Shown here: positions 23,845 to 31,449 of the stretch, one piece after another | Layout of the letters: each line of letters starts with the position of its first letter | How positions within the stretch are numbered: position 1 is the stretch's first letter | Notes under the pieces: model-generated | What the model saw: only the letters and a program-made list of their open reading frames with translations | The model's database searches: none | What the model was told of the DNA's origin: nothing | Made by a program: the position numbers and the translations under genes | Source of the DNA: an uncultured Parabacteroides sp. | GTDB lineage: Bacteria; Bacteroidota; Bacteroidia; Bacteroidales; Tannerellaceae | Assembly: GCA_937894065.1 (NCBI GenBank) | Contig: CALCST010000023.1 | Location: forward strand, 1 to 64,000 | Length of the DNA: 64,000 nucleotides | Reading direction: 5' to 3'

Positions 23845-25881
23845 TCAGTTATTGAACATAACAGCAACTCCCATCTTTATCATCATCGGATTCAACGGGT
23901 AATGAGCCAATGAGAAATAATTTGGCTTTATAAATTGTGAGCCCAAATTATATGCTGTGACAAAAAATCTTGCCTGTTTCAGATGGCAGTTCACATATGC
24001 ATTAATTAGAGGGTAATTACCAATCTTTACATCGTTCTGTATTTGGAACTGTTGTGTTGCCGGTTCATAATATGGAGCATAATATGATGTATGATAGTGA
24101 ACATCTGCGCCTAATTGTATTGAAAGTACTTTTACGACCTTGAATGACAAATACAGGTTTGAGTATGCACTTATTGCAGGTAATGGCAATATGTTTTTGT
24201 TGCTGCTTAATTGATAACAAATTTCATTTTCCCATCCCAAAGCTCTATACCTGAAATCCTGCTTGAGATTTGCGGATATGACTTGTATATTTCCGTTGTG
24301 TTGCGCAGGATAACCGAGATACCCAAAATATACATAATTCTGGATGCTTTCAACTCCAGCAGAAAGTTTAGTCTTAGTTGATTCAATGTTTACTTCACCA
24401 CCTGCATAGAATTGTTGTATGTTGCTGAACTCATTTTCCCATGCAAAATATTTTGAATAATTGTGACGCAGGTAAAATGCAGGAGTCACATTCTTTATAT
24501 ATCCGGTTGCTTTTACTGATGCATTTTTGTTGAATAACTTGAATTGTGTCTGCATTTCTCCATTTGCCCTGAACTCACCAATGTCATCACCAACTACGCA
24601 AAGTTCACCGTTTGCATTATATGTAAACAAGGTGCCCAGTCTTTTCGAGAGTTCTGCCCCGATATATGTAGAAAATTCACTGTAATCTTTGTTTCTCATA
24701 CTTTGAATATCCGGGAAATTATCCATTGGACCCAAATAAGGCAAACGGAATTTCCTTTGTTCCATCCTGATGAAACCTGTTAGTCCGAATTTTGCCCAAT
24801 CCTGAAAACCTTCTCTTAGCGACAAAGCCAAAGTATTCTTCAACACCCACGCTGAAGTTGAATCATTAGGAAATTCGTCCAAAGTGTAAACTCCTGGATA
24901 GTTGGCATCAAGGCTATTGTCAGACAGGAAATGTCTCCTGTTCTGTTCATAGTCTATAGTATGTATTATACTGGATACGGGAACAAACTGCTCCTTTGGA
25001 TTCCCTTCTTCATCAGTTTCCTGAAGAGTTTTTGTGAATCCAAGGTTATATCTGTGAGTAAGATATATCTGCATTCCACTGACTTTATTCCATGTGTTGA
25101 TATATCTGACTGGATAGTCTTTGGGTTTCATCATCTGTTTGCCAACGGCATAATTGTCTGGATGTGTGAGCACAGAATCATTAGTCAGACCTCCATTTTC
25201 ATAATTGGTCACACTGTAGTTTCTGATATAAGCCTTTGCCTCATACCTGTCACTGTTGTAACTTGAGAAAATTCTGTATCCGATTAGTTTTGTACTGTTT
25301 GACTGATAATATCCACGTCCGTAAATATAATCAAAATCACCTCCGACATTCAATTTCTTGCCGAAGTTTATAGTAAGAATACCCTTGAGTTGTTCCTCTT
25401 TATTCAAACTACCACCAGCAGTTGTATACATAATATTGGTGTACGGAACCTTGGTGTTATAGAATTTTGCTTTTTCAGGAGTTATGATATAAGGATCATA
25501 AGCGTCAGCAAAAATGAAATCCCTGGCTTCTTTTCGTTCTCTGAAAATTCTGGACTGTGATGGTGAACCTAAATTACCTAAATGAGCAATGGATAGGGAT
25601 TTACCTTCAACAAGTGTTGAATTTGCAGTATTCTCTCTTAACGTATCAACTTCAGCTTCATAATAATCTCCCAAAATAGGAGTGAGCTGATAGGCATTGA
25701 GTCTTCTTGTGCCAAGAGTAGTGCTGTCTGTGAGCAAACTATCTGGAATATCGGTTTGCTTTTGTGTCAGATTTGACAATGAAAAGCCTCCTCTTCGGCT
25801 ACCACTTCTGCTTTGAGCGTTCGAAGTAAGAGTCAATGAGCAAACCAGTATTGATAATAATATATATATACATTGTTTCAT
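23845..25881 (-). CDS. Putative outer-membrane porin (Porin_10-like, Bacteroidetes)
   Basis: This is a 678-residue protein from the ATG at 25881 (MKQCIYILL); a start three codons upstream (25890) is possible. After a signal peptide ending SNA comes a low-complexity, Ser/Arg-rich stretch (SRSGSRRGG), then a long series of alternating amphipathic strands with many aromatic girdle residues (GGDFDYIYGRGYY, AKAYIRNYSVTNYENG) and a C-terminal strand ending in F-N-N. This is the look of the Bacteroidetes putative porin family. The transported substrate is unknown. It is the first gene of a two-gene unit with the solute-binding protein. Confidence 0.8.
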   Translation of the reverse strand: MKQCIYILLSILVCSLTLTSNAQSRSGSRRGGFSLSNLTQKQTDIPDSLLTDSTTLGTRRLNAYQLTPILGDYYEAEVDTLRENTANSTLVEGKSLSIAHLGNLGSPSQSRIFRERKEARDFIFADAYDPYIITPEKAKFYNTKVPYTNIMYTTAGGSLNKEEQLKGILTINFGKKLNVGGDFDYIYGRGYYQSNSTKLIGYRIFSSYNSDRYEAKAYIRNYSVTNYENGGLTNDSVLTHPDNYAVGKQMMKPKDYPVRYINTWNKVSGMQIYLTHRYNLGFTKTLQETDEEGNPKEQFVPVSSIIHTIDYEQNRRHFLSDNSLDANYPGVYTLDEFPNDSTSAWVLKNTLALSLREGFQDWAKFGLTGFIRMEQRKFRLPYLGPMDNFPDIQSMRNKDYSEFSTYIGAELSKRLGTLFTYNANGELCVVGDDIGEFRANGEMQTQFKLFNKNASVKATGYIKNVTPAFYLRHNYSKYFAWENEFSNIQQFYAGGEVNIESTKTKLSAGVESIQNYVYFGYLGYPAQHNGNIQVISANLKQDFRYRALGWENEICYQLSSNKNILPLPAISAYSNLYLSFKVVKVLSIQLGADVHYHTSYYAPYYEPATQQFQIQNDVKIGNYPLINAYVNCHLKQARFFVTAYNLGSQFIKPNYFSLAHYPLNPMMIKMGVAVMFNN

Positions 25882-25955
25882 GGTCTGCAAAGATATAATA
25901 AAAGGGCATTTCTAATGCAAGAAATGCCCCGCTTTCTAATCTTTTATAAAAAGAA

Positions 25956-26498
25956 TTATATCTTTTCAATGATTTCCATTCCTTTTTTGATTGCAGCCTC
26001 ATTCATCGGAATCAGGTTATGGTGTCTTTCCGGAAGAGACTTTTTCAAGCCTAACAGCACGTTCTCAAGTTTCACCATCGGCTCTATCTTAAGCAATCCG
26101 CCAAGAATTAGCATGTTGAATGCTTTTGCATTTTGCATTTCAGTAGCTGCATCCATAGCATCAATCTTATAAACCTGAATGTCTGTTCTTTTTACCGGAG
26201 TGTGTATACCATAACTGTCATAAATAAGAATTCCTCCAGGTTTTACTTTATTCTCAAACTTTTCCAAAGATGGTTGATTAAGAATTATAGCAATGTCATA
26301 TTCATTCAGGATAGGAGAGCTGATAGGGTCATCGCTCAGTATGACCGTCACGTTTGCAGTTCCACCACGCTGTTCCGGACCGTATGATGGCATCCATGTC
26401 ACCTCTTTGCCTTCCATAAGACCTGAATATGCAAGGATTTTACCCATTGAAAGCACTCCCTGACCTCCGAATCCTGCAATAATTATCTCGTGTTTCAT
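25956..26498 (-). CDS. korC: 2-oxoacid:ferredoxin oxidoreductase, gamma subunit
   Basis: This 180-residue protein of the pyruvate:ferredoxin oxidoreductase gamma family shows IAGFGGQGVLSMGK at the N-terminus, WMPSYGPEQRGGTANVTV in the centre and a C-terminal NMLILGGLL. It is a catalytic-core subunit of a CoA-acylating oxidoreductase with reduced ferredoxin as product. It is the last gene of the kor/vor operon, 21 bases after the beta subunit. Whether the substrate is 2-oxoglutarate (Kor) or a branched-chain 2-oxoacid (Vor) cannot be decided from sequence by eye. Confidence 0.92.
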   Translation of the reverse strand: MKHEIIIAGFGGQGVLSMGKILAYSGLMEGKEVTWMPSYGPEQRGGTANVTVILSDDPISSPILNEYDIAIILNQPSLEKFENKVKPGGILIYDSYGIHTPVKRTDIQVYKIDAMDAATEMQNAKAFNMLILGGLLKIEPMVKLENVLLGLKKSLPERHHNLIPMNEAAIKKGMEIIEKI

Positions 26499-26519
26499 AA
26501 TTTTTACAACTTTTACTGG

Positions 26520-27281
26520 TTATACATTCTTTAAATCGCCTAATGGATAAGCTGGGAACATATTTTCTTCCATCCATTTGTTAGCTTTTTCAGGAGACAT
26601 CTTCCATCCAGATGAACAAGTAGAAACAAATTCTACAACAGAAGTTCCCTTTCCTTCCATTGCGTTCTCAAAGGCCTTGCGAAGCATTTTCTTAGCTTTG
26701 CGCACTGCAGCAGGAGTGTGAACGCTTTGACGAGTTACAAGACAAGTTCCATCAAGCTGAGCAAGCAGGTTACTTATTTTCAGAGGATAGCCGTTCAAGG
26801 CAACATCACGTCCGTAAGGGCAAGTTGCTGTAACCATTCCTTCCAAAGTTGTCGGAGCCATCTGACCTCCGGTCATACCATATATTGCATTGTTTATAAA
26901 AATAATAACTATATTTTCACCTCGGTTTGCTGCATGTATTGTTTCAGCAGTCCCGATAGCAGCCAAGTCTCCATCTCCCTGATAAGTGAACACCATCTTG
27001 TCCGGATTCAGTCGTTTAGCAGCAGTTGCAACAGCTGGAGCACGTCCGTGAGCAGCTTCAATCCAGTCAATATCAATATAATTATAAGCAAATACAGCAC
27101 ATCCAACAGGTGAAATGCCTATGGTTTTTCCTTCGAGCCCCATTTCTTCAACAACTTCAGAAATGAGTTTGTGAACAACGCCGTGGCTACAACCCGGACA
27201 ATAGTGCATAGGGTTGTCGTTCATTAATTTCGGCTTGCCGTAAACCAAATTTTCCGGTTTAATAATATCATTGAGTTCCAT
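26520..27281 (-). CDS. korB: 2-oxoacid:ferredoxin oxidoreductase, beta subunit (thiamine-diphosphate binding)
   Basis: This 253-residue protein carries the thiamine-diphosphate motif GDGDLAAIG followed about 25 residues later by NN (IIFINNAIYGMTGGQ). CPGCSHGVVHKL near the N-terminus and GISPVGCAVF are typical of the beta subunits of four-subunit oxidoreductases. The N-terminal Cys pair is too little for an iron-sulfur cluster here; the clusters are on the separate ferredoxin subunit. It decarboxylates the 2-oxoacid together with the alpha subunit. It is separated from the preceding small membrane gene by 86 bases containing a dispersed repeat. Confidence 0.94.
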   Translation of the reverse strand: MELNDIIKPENLVYGKPKLMNDNPMHYCPGCSHGVVHKLISEVVEEMGLEGKTIGISPVGCAVFAYNYIDIDWIEAAHGRAPAVATAAKRLNPDKMVFTYQGDGDLAAIGTAETIHAANRGENIVIIFINNAIYGMTGGQMAPTTLEGMVTATCPYGRDVALNGYPLKISNLLAQLDGTCLVTRQSVHTPAAVRKAKKMLRKAFENAMEGKGTSVVEFVSTCSSGWKMSPEKANKWMEENMFPAYPLGDLKNV

Positions 27282-27310
27282 AACTTAATTCTTTTCTTTA
27301 ATTACTAAGG

Positions 27311-27357
27311 CTATGTAAACCTTGTCAACTTGTGTTTGAAGCCTTTCAACTTAATTG
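27311..27357. repeat. Dispersed repeat, TTGTCAACTT core, inside the kor operon
   Basis: The 86-base gap between korB and the small membrane gene contains AACCTTGTCAACTTGTGTTTGAAGCC and CTTTCAACTTAATTGTTG, the same repeat family as near 12.4, 13.7, 38.7 and 54.4 kb. It interrupts an otherwise tight operon. Confidence 0.55.
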
Positions 27358-27367
27358 TTGAGCAGCA

Positions 27368-27550
27368 TTATTTATGAAAGAATCTCAGCAAATACTGAAC
27401 CACACGCATTATGATTGCAGCGCCGGCACAGCATAGAAAGATTGTTTTGTCGGGTGACGAGAAACTATATATGTATGAAACAATTGCTGCAATGGCAAAA
27501 ACCATAAACACCAAAGTCATAATTTCGTCAGCTTTACTACCTTTAGTCAT
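27368..27550 (-). CDS. Small two-helix membrane protein inside the kor operon
   Basis: This 60-residue protein has two hydrophobic helices (about 10-29 and 37-56) joined by a short SSPDKTIF loop and a basic C-terminus (RFFHK). I do not recognise a family. It lies 4 bases after korA and before korB on the same strand, so it is translated with the oxidoreductase subunits. It could be a membrane tether or a fortuitous neighbour. Confidence 0.72.
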   Translation of the reverse strand: MTKGSKADEIMTLVFMVFAIAAIVSYIYSFSSPDKTIFLCCAGAAIIMRVVQYLLRFFHK

Positions 27551-27554
27551 ATTC

Positions 27555-28634
27555 TCAGAATAATTTCTCTTTTAAGGCATTCAACACTTCATCCGGAGTG
27601 AAAACAATACCACCAAGACGTCCGAAATGTTCAACTTTTACCTTTCCGTTAACGGCAAGTCTGATATCCTCAACCATTTGTCCGGCATTAAGTTCGACAG
27701 AAAGCATGCCTTTAACCTTATTGGCATATTCTGAAATAACTTTGCTTGGGAATGGCCACAATGTTATAGGTCTGAGCAAGCCAAGCTTCAAGCCTTCAGC
27801 TCTTGCATTTTCAACAACTTTCTGGCATATACGAGCTGATGAACCAAATGCAACAAGCAGATATTCTGCATCGTCACAATGGAATTCTTCATATCTCACT
27901 TCGTTTTCTTCAATCACTTTATATTTTTTCTGGAAGCGAATATTGTTCTCTTCCATTTTTGCAGGGTCAAGCTCTAGTGATGTAACTACATTCCTGTTAC
28001 GGTCCGGACGCTTTCCTCTTGCAGCCCAAGGACACTGTTTAATGATTTCTTCTTCTGTTCTTCTTTTACGGAAAGGAGGGAGAACAACTTTTTCCATCAT
28101 CTGTCCGATGATACCATCTGCAAGTATTATTGCCGGATTACTATATTTGAAAGCAAGATCAAATCCTAATGCAACGAAGTCTGCCATTTCCTGTACTGAT
28201 GAAGGAGCAAGTGTTATAAGTCTGTAGTCTCCATGACCTCCACCTTTAACTGTTTGGAAATAATCTGCCTGGCTAGGCTGGATTGTTCCAAGTCCAGGAC
28301 CTCCACGCATTACGTTTACAATCAGACAAGGAAGTTCAGCTCCCGCAATATATGAAATACCTTCCTGCTTAAGACTTACGCCAGGACTTGACGATGATGT
28401 CATAACAGCTTTTCCGGTGCTGGCTCCGCCATATACCATGTTTATTGCTGCAACTTCGCTTTCAGCCTGCAATACAACCATACCAGTTGTTTCCCATGGC
28501 TTTTCAGCCATAAGAGTTTCCAGAACTTCTGATTGGGGAGTGATGGGATATCCAAAATAGCCATCTGTTCCGTAACGGATTGCAGCATGTGCGATGGCTT
28601 CGTTTCCCTTCATTAGTTTTATATCTTCTGCCAT
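27555..28634 (-). CDS. korA: 2-oxoacid:ferredoxin oxidoreductase, alpha subunit (KorA/VorB type)
   Basis: This 359-residue protein shows KGNEAIAHAAIRYGTDGYFGYPITPQSEV, AESEVAAINMVYGGASTGKAVMTSSSSPGVSLKQEGISY and RGGPGLGTIQPSQADYF, the hallmarks of the pyrimidine-binding and domain III regions of this family. Annotation pipelines often call this variant VorB (3-methyl-2-oxobutanoate), while others call it KorA. It forms the active site with the beta subunit. It follows the ferredoxin gene after 53 bases in the operon order D-A-(membrane protein)-B-C. Confidence 0.93.
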   Translation of the reverse strand: MAEDIKLMKGNEAIAHAAIRYGTDGYFGYPITPQSEVLETLMAEKPWETTGMVVLQAESEVAAINMVYGGASTGKAVMTSSSSPGVSLKQEGISYIAGAELPCLIVNVMRGGPGLGTIQPSQADYFQTVKGGGHGDYRLITLAPSSVQEMADFVALGFDLAFKYSNPAIILADGIIGQMMEKVVLPPFRKRRTEEEIIKQCPWAARGKRPDRNRNVVTSLELDPAKMEENNIRFQKKYKVIEENEVRYEEFHCDDAEYLLVAFGSSARICQKVVENARAEGLKLGLLRPITLWPFPSKVISEYANKVKGMLSVELNAGQMVEDIRLAVNGKVKVEHFGRLGGIVFTPDEVLNALKEKLF

Positions 28635-28687
28635 AATTATTGCTTTTTATTGAAATAAGATGAAAAGCTTGAAGAAATAAGCTTTGA

Positions 28688-28921
28688 TTATATCTCTATT
28701 TTTTTCTTGTAAATAGTCAAACATCCGTCCGGACATACCAGTCCGCAACTTGCACATCCGATACAATTGTCGGGATTCTTCATATACACATAGTGATAGC
28801 CTTTGTTGTTGACCTCTCTTGGATGGAGTTCCAAAACATTGGCGGGACATGCAACCACACATAAGTTGCAACCTTTGCAGCGTTCAGTATTTACAACAAC
28901 TGCTCCTTTTATTTTTGCCAT
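28688..28921 (-). CDS. korD: 2x[4Fe-4S] ferredoxin subunit of the 2-oxoacid oxidoreductase
   Basis: This 77-residue ferredoxin-like protein has two complete cluster motifs, CKGCNLCVVACP (15-26) and CIGCASCGLVCP (53-64). It carries electrons from the catalytic subunits to external ferredoxin. It is the first gene of the operon, preceded by a 150-base GC-rich structured leader. Confidence 0.93.
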   Translation of the reverse strand: MAKIKGAVVVNTERCKGCNLCVVACPANVLELHPREVNNKGYHYVYMKNPDNCIGCASCGLVCPDGCLTIYKKKIEI

Positions 28922-28944
28922 ATAATTATAGTTTGTTTGATTTT

Positions 28945-29035
28945 AGAGGAAACCAACATCCGTGGCAAAATTAGGTTCCCATCCCCGCACACTGCCGGAG
29001 AACTGTGTTTTTCGGCTGCTTTGCGGATGAACCGC
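28945..29035 (-). ncRNA. Unidentified structured leader RNA upstream of the kor operon
   Basis: On the minus strand GGTTCATCCGCA (about 29023-29034) can pair with TGCGGGGATGGGAACC (28974-28990 region), enclosing an inner stem GCCG/CGGC. A second inverted pair, GGGAACC/GGTTTCC, lies between this and the start codon, and CATCCG could pair instead with CGGATG (28957-28962), so mutually exclusive folds exist. The GC content stands out sharply from the surroundings. A promoter -7 box is upstream at 29083-29090, so this is 5' UTR. I could not match it to a known riboswitch. Confidence 0.5.
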
Positions 29036-29082
29036 CTGTTTGTCTATCGAAAAATTGAATTCCGCTAAACATTAGTTATAAA

Positions 29083-29090
29083 CAAATGTA
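29083..29090 (-). promoter_or_regulatory. Probable -7 box of the kor operon
   Basis: TACATTTG on the minus strand matches TAnnTTTG. A TTTG lies 17 bases further upstream (short of the usual 19-21). The implied 5' UTR is about 155 bases. Confidence 0.55.
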
Positions 29091-29329
29091 ACACTTTCTA
29101 TTGTTGCCAAAGTTAATTAAAACTTTTTCAATTTGAAATCTATTTTGATGAAGAAAAGAAAAAAAAACTTGTCTTTTTTTCAGAACAGCGTTGTGAATCA
29201 GTGAGTTTTATTTAATATTGAAATAATTACTATTTGTATGACAAAATGACATATTGTATTCTTGCTTTTTTTATTAAATTCAGCATTTTAGCTCTTAATT
29301 TAGACTAAAAATCCTTTTGTTTTAGATTG

Positions 29330-29449
29330 GTTAAAAAAATGATTGCAATGTTTTCAGTAAACGATTACAATCGTTGCCTCAAGTCTTCTAAATGATTTCA
29401 CTGTATGATTGCAATCATTGCCTGAAGTCATTGCAATCATTTTTTTAAC
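29330..29449. repeat. 120-bp palindromic element, GATTGCAATC family
   Basis: The ends are perfect 21-base inverted repeats, GTTAAAAAAATGATTGCAATG (29330-29350) and its exact complement at 29429-29449. Inside are two complete palindromes, CGATTACAATCG and TGATTGCAATCA, each followed by TTGCCT. The layout is the same as in the AACTAAG element, but the sequence is unrelated. Confidence 0.8.
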
Positions 29450-29801
29450 AGTCGCTTCTTTTAGATAAAAATACTGTTTTCTATGCTTAATTTACTGCAA
29501 AAAACAAGCTTTTTTCATCTGGAATGACAAATTTCGTGACCAAAATCAGAATGTCGTTTTGATGATGATTCGTGAAATAGCCTTTACATTGTGTCTTGTT
29601 TTTAATGAAATGATTATAAACGTTATTCTTTATGTGTTAGATTTCATTTTGTTTTACTTTCAATATGTATTTTCTAAACTTCATGAGAGTGATGTCTTTT
29701 TGTTTTTTCTTTATTATGTATCGGAATAATCGATTCTCGTGAAGTTAACGTGACATAATGGCACATTCCGTTACGTTGCAAGGAATAAAAACAGAAAATT
29801 C

Positions 29802-29876
29802 CTTTCGAAAGCAATCAGATTTTCTTTCGAAAGGAATTTCTTTTTGTTCCGAAAGAAAATCTGATTGCTTTCGAAA
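29802..29876. repeat. 75-bp inverted repeat, CTTTCGAAAG family
   Basis: The 27-base arm TTTCGAAAGCAATCAGATTTTCTTTCG (from 29803) is matched by an exact inverted copy ending at 29876. Short palindromes TTTCGAAA lie at the outer ends and at the inner edge of the first arm. It is located 40 bases after the end of the glycosyltransferase gene and could act as its terminator, though it is much longer than needed. Confidence 0.75.
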
Positions 29877-29915
29877 CAAATTATATTTATGTCCGGATGT
29901 AATTTCTTGTTGATT

Positions 29916-31241
29916 TTATCCAACAAATCCAGATAGGAATGAACTTCCCATAAGAACATTAAGCAGCATGTTTACTGCAAATGTAAGGGCAATAGTTGCG
30001 TATAAAATTTTTATATTTATTCGTTTCAGCATCTGATAATATACAGCAGCCAGCATTACGCATGTGAATCCGGCAACAAGTGTTATTCTTGGGGTGAAAT
30101 CTATAACCAGATTGATGCCCCAACTTTCAGGGAAAAATGGAACCATCAGACCAAGGAGTACAACTGTTGCAAGAAATGCAGCAAATATGCGGGTGCAAAG
30201 CGTTCTGTATTCTGTTACGAAAAGAGCATATTCTGCAAGGAATATGGTTATGAAAGGGTATATTGGTAGAAGAAATGAACTCTTCTTTACCGGCATGATT
30301 GCATATACTACAAACAGGGAAACAAGGACAATGAAACTGAAAAACTTTACATTGTTTTTCGGCATTGATGGTTTTTTGTATTGAGCTCCGAATAGAGAGA
30401 ATACAAAAAATACGACCCAAGGCATGAATCCAACAGCAAGGAGCAGGAATGTGTAGAATATATTATAGTTTGAGCCTTTCCAGAAATAATCAAACTCAAG
30501 GCTCATCACAGACTGTAATAATTCGAAACCACCTTGTTTCCAGATTGCAATATACCACAAAGCAGGAATAAATAAAGCCGAAACTCCCATATAGAAAAGT
30601 GTTTTAAATATGGTAAGTTTGTCGTATTTGTTAAGCATTAAAAGATATATTCCGAACGCTAGAAGTGGCAATATTAATCCCATAAGTCCTTTTGTGAGTA
30701 CGGCAGCGCTAAGAAGTGCGGATATTCCAACCGGAAGTCCTTTCAGCTCAATGGTTTCTTCCCATCTGTATAGCTGGGTTAGGGAGATGATTATGAATGT
30801 AGCAAAAAGCAAATCGCCTGAATTGACGAAGTATATATTCTGCATACCAACGCAAGTGATTAAGAAAAGTGAGCCAATGAAAGCTTCGTGAAACTTGGTT
30901 CGTCTGCCGAAAAATATCAGTGTACTAGTTATTATAGCAATATATGCAACGGCTCCCGGAAGCAACACTGTTAGGTGTGAGACATATCCTTGCCATAACG
31001 AACATAAAGAAACAAGCCAATAGAGCATTGGATGGTCATATGATACATATTTACCGGACAGGATAGGAGCTATCCAATTGCCCGATTCAAGCATTGCCGA
31101 TGAAATTTGTGCCGTTTCGGAATTGTCGGGCATAGAGATGTCCGAAAGTCCAAGCCATGGCAAAACCGATATTATACATATGATGACTATCATTGTTACC
31201 GGTTTTTGCAGGTACAAATATTGCAGTGTAGGTGTACGCAT
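29916..31241 (-). CDS. Membrane glycosyltransferase, GT39/ArnT-like
   Basis: This is a 441-residue protein from the ATG at 31241 (MRTPTLQYL). It has about 10-12 hydrophobic helices and, in the first periplasmic loop, the acidic motif DNSETAQISSAML, followed by SYDHPMLYWLV, which corresponds to the catalytic D-E and H-P-P-L-Y region of dolichyl/undecaprenyl-phosphate-sugar glycosyltransferases such as ArnT and PMT. It probably transfers a sugar from a lipid carrier to lipid A, glycolipid or protein on the periplasmic face. A polyprenol-phosphate mannose synthase gene is found at 39085 and could supply such a donor. Confidence 0.85.
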   Translation of the reverse strand: MRTPTLQYLYLQKPVTMIVIICIISVLPWLGLSDISMPDNSETAQISSAMLESGNWIAPILSGKYVSYDHPMLYWLVSLCSLWQGYVSHLTVLLPGAVAYIAIITSTLIFFGRRTKFHEAFIGSLFLITCVGMQNIYFVNSGDLLFATFIIISLTQLYRWEETIELKGLPVGISALLSAAVLTKGLMGLILPLLAFGIYLLMLNKYDKLTIFKTLFYMGVSALFIPALWYIAIWKQGGFELLQSVMSLEFDYFWKGSNYNIFYTFLLLAVGFMPWVVFFVFSLFGAQYKKPSMPKNNVKFFSFIVLVSLFVVYAIMPVKKSSFLLPIYPFITIFLAEYALFVTEYRTLCTRIFAAFLATVVLLGLMVPFFPESWGINLVIDFTPRITLVAGFTCVMLAAVYYQMLKRINIKILYATIALTFAVNMLLNVLMGSSFLSGFVG

Positions 31242-31391
31242 AATAATTGATTTAAAAAATTGCGTCAAATATACAAAAAACAATCATTATTGCTTGTCTG
31301 TTTTTTTATAAATATGTTGGGTAACATAATTTATTAACAGAAGTTTTACAAGCTAAACGTACGATAAATTATGTGGTAAGTTAATGTGATG

Positions 31392-31428
31392 GCAAGTTGG
31401 CAAAGTTGTTTTTAGTTTGCCAACTTGC
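31392..31428 (-). terminator. Terminator after the ATPase/DUF4435 gene
   Basis: GCAAGTTGGCAAA and TTTGCCAACTTGC form a perfect 13-bp stem with an 11-base loop. No strong T-run follows on the minus strand, so efficiency is uncertain. Its arm is a variant of the dispersed TTGTCAACTT repeat. Confidence 0.6.
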
Positions 31429-31449
31429 TTAGATGTTTTTGAGGATTAA

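Larger units (their letters stand above)
29091..29915. other. 825-bp gene-free region with two palindromic elements
   Basis: The stretch between the kor promoter and the end of the glycosyltransferase gene is AT-rich and has stop codons in all frames. The only frame of note (29771-29959) falls inside an inverted repeat and has no initiation context. What it does hold are two separate palindromic elements at 29330-29449 and 29802-29876. Confidence 0.6.

Noticed and set aside
28965..29035. SRP (4.5S) RNA
   Set aside because: Phrases like GGTTCATCCGCAAAGC and GTGTGCGGGGATG resemble the E. coli SRP core, but the conserved GGAAGGAAGCAGCC loop of domain IV is missing and the segment is too short.
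29330..29449. CRISPR array
   Set aside because: The repeats are inverted palindromes of differing spacing with only two or three units, and there are no cas genes.
29740..29790. Sigma-54 promoter (TGGCAC...TTGCA)
   Set aside because: The distance between the GG and GC elements is too long for a -24/-12 promoter, and no gene lies downstream on that strand.
29771..29959. 62-codon minus-strand open frame downstream of the GT39 gene
   Set aside because: Most of it lies in the 27-base inverted repeat; it also overlaps the end of the glycosyltransferase gene.
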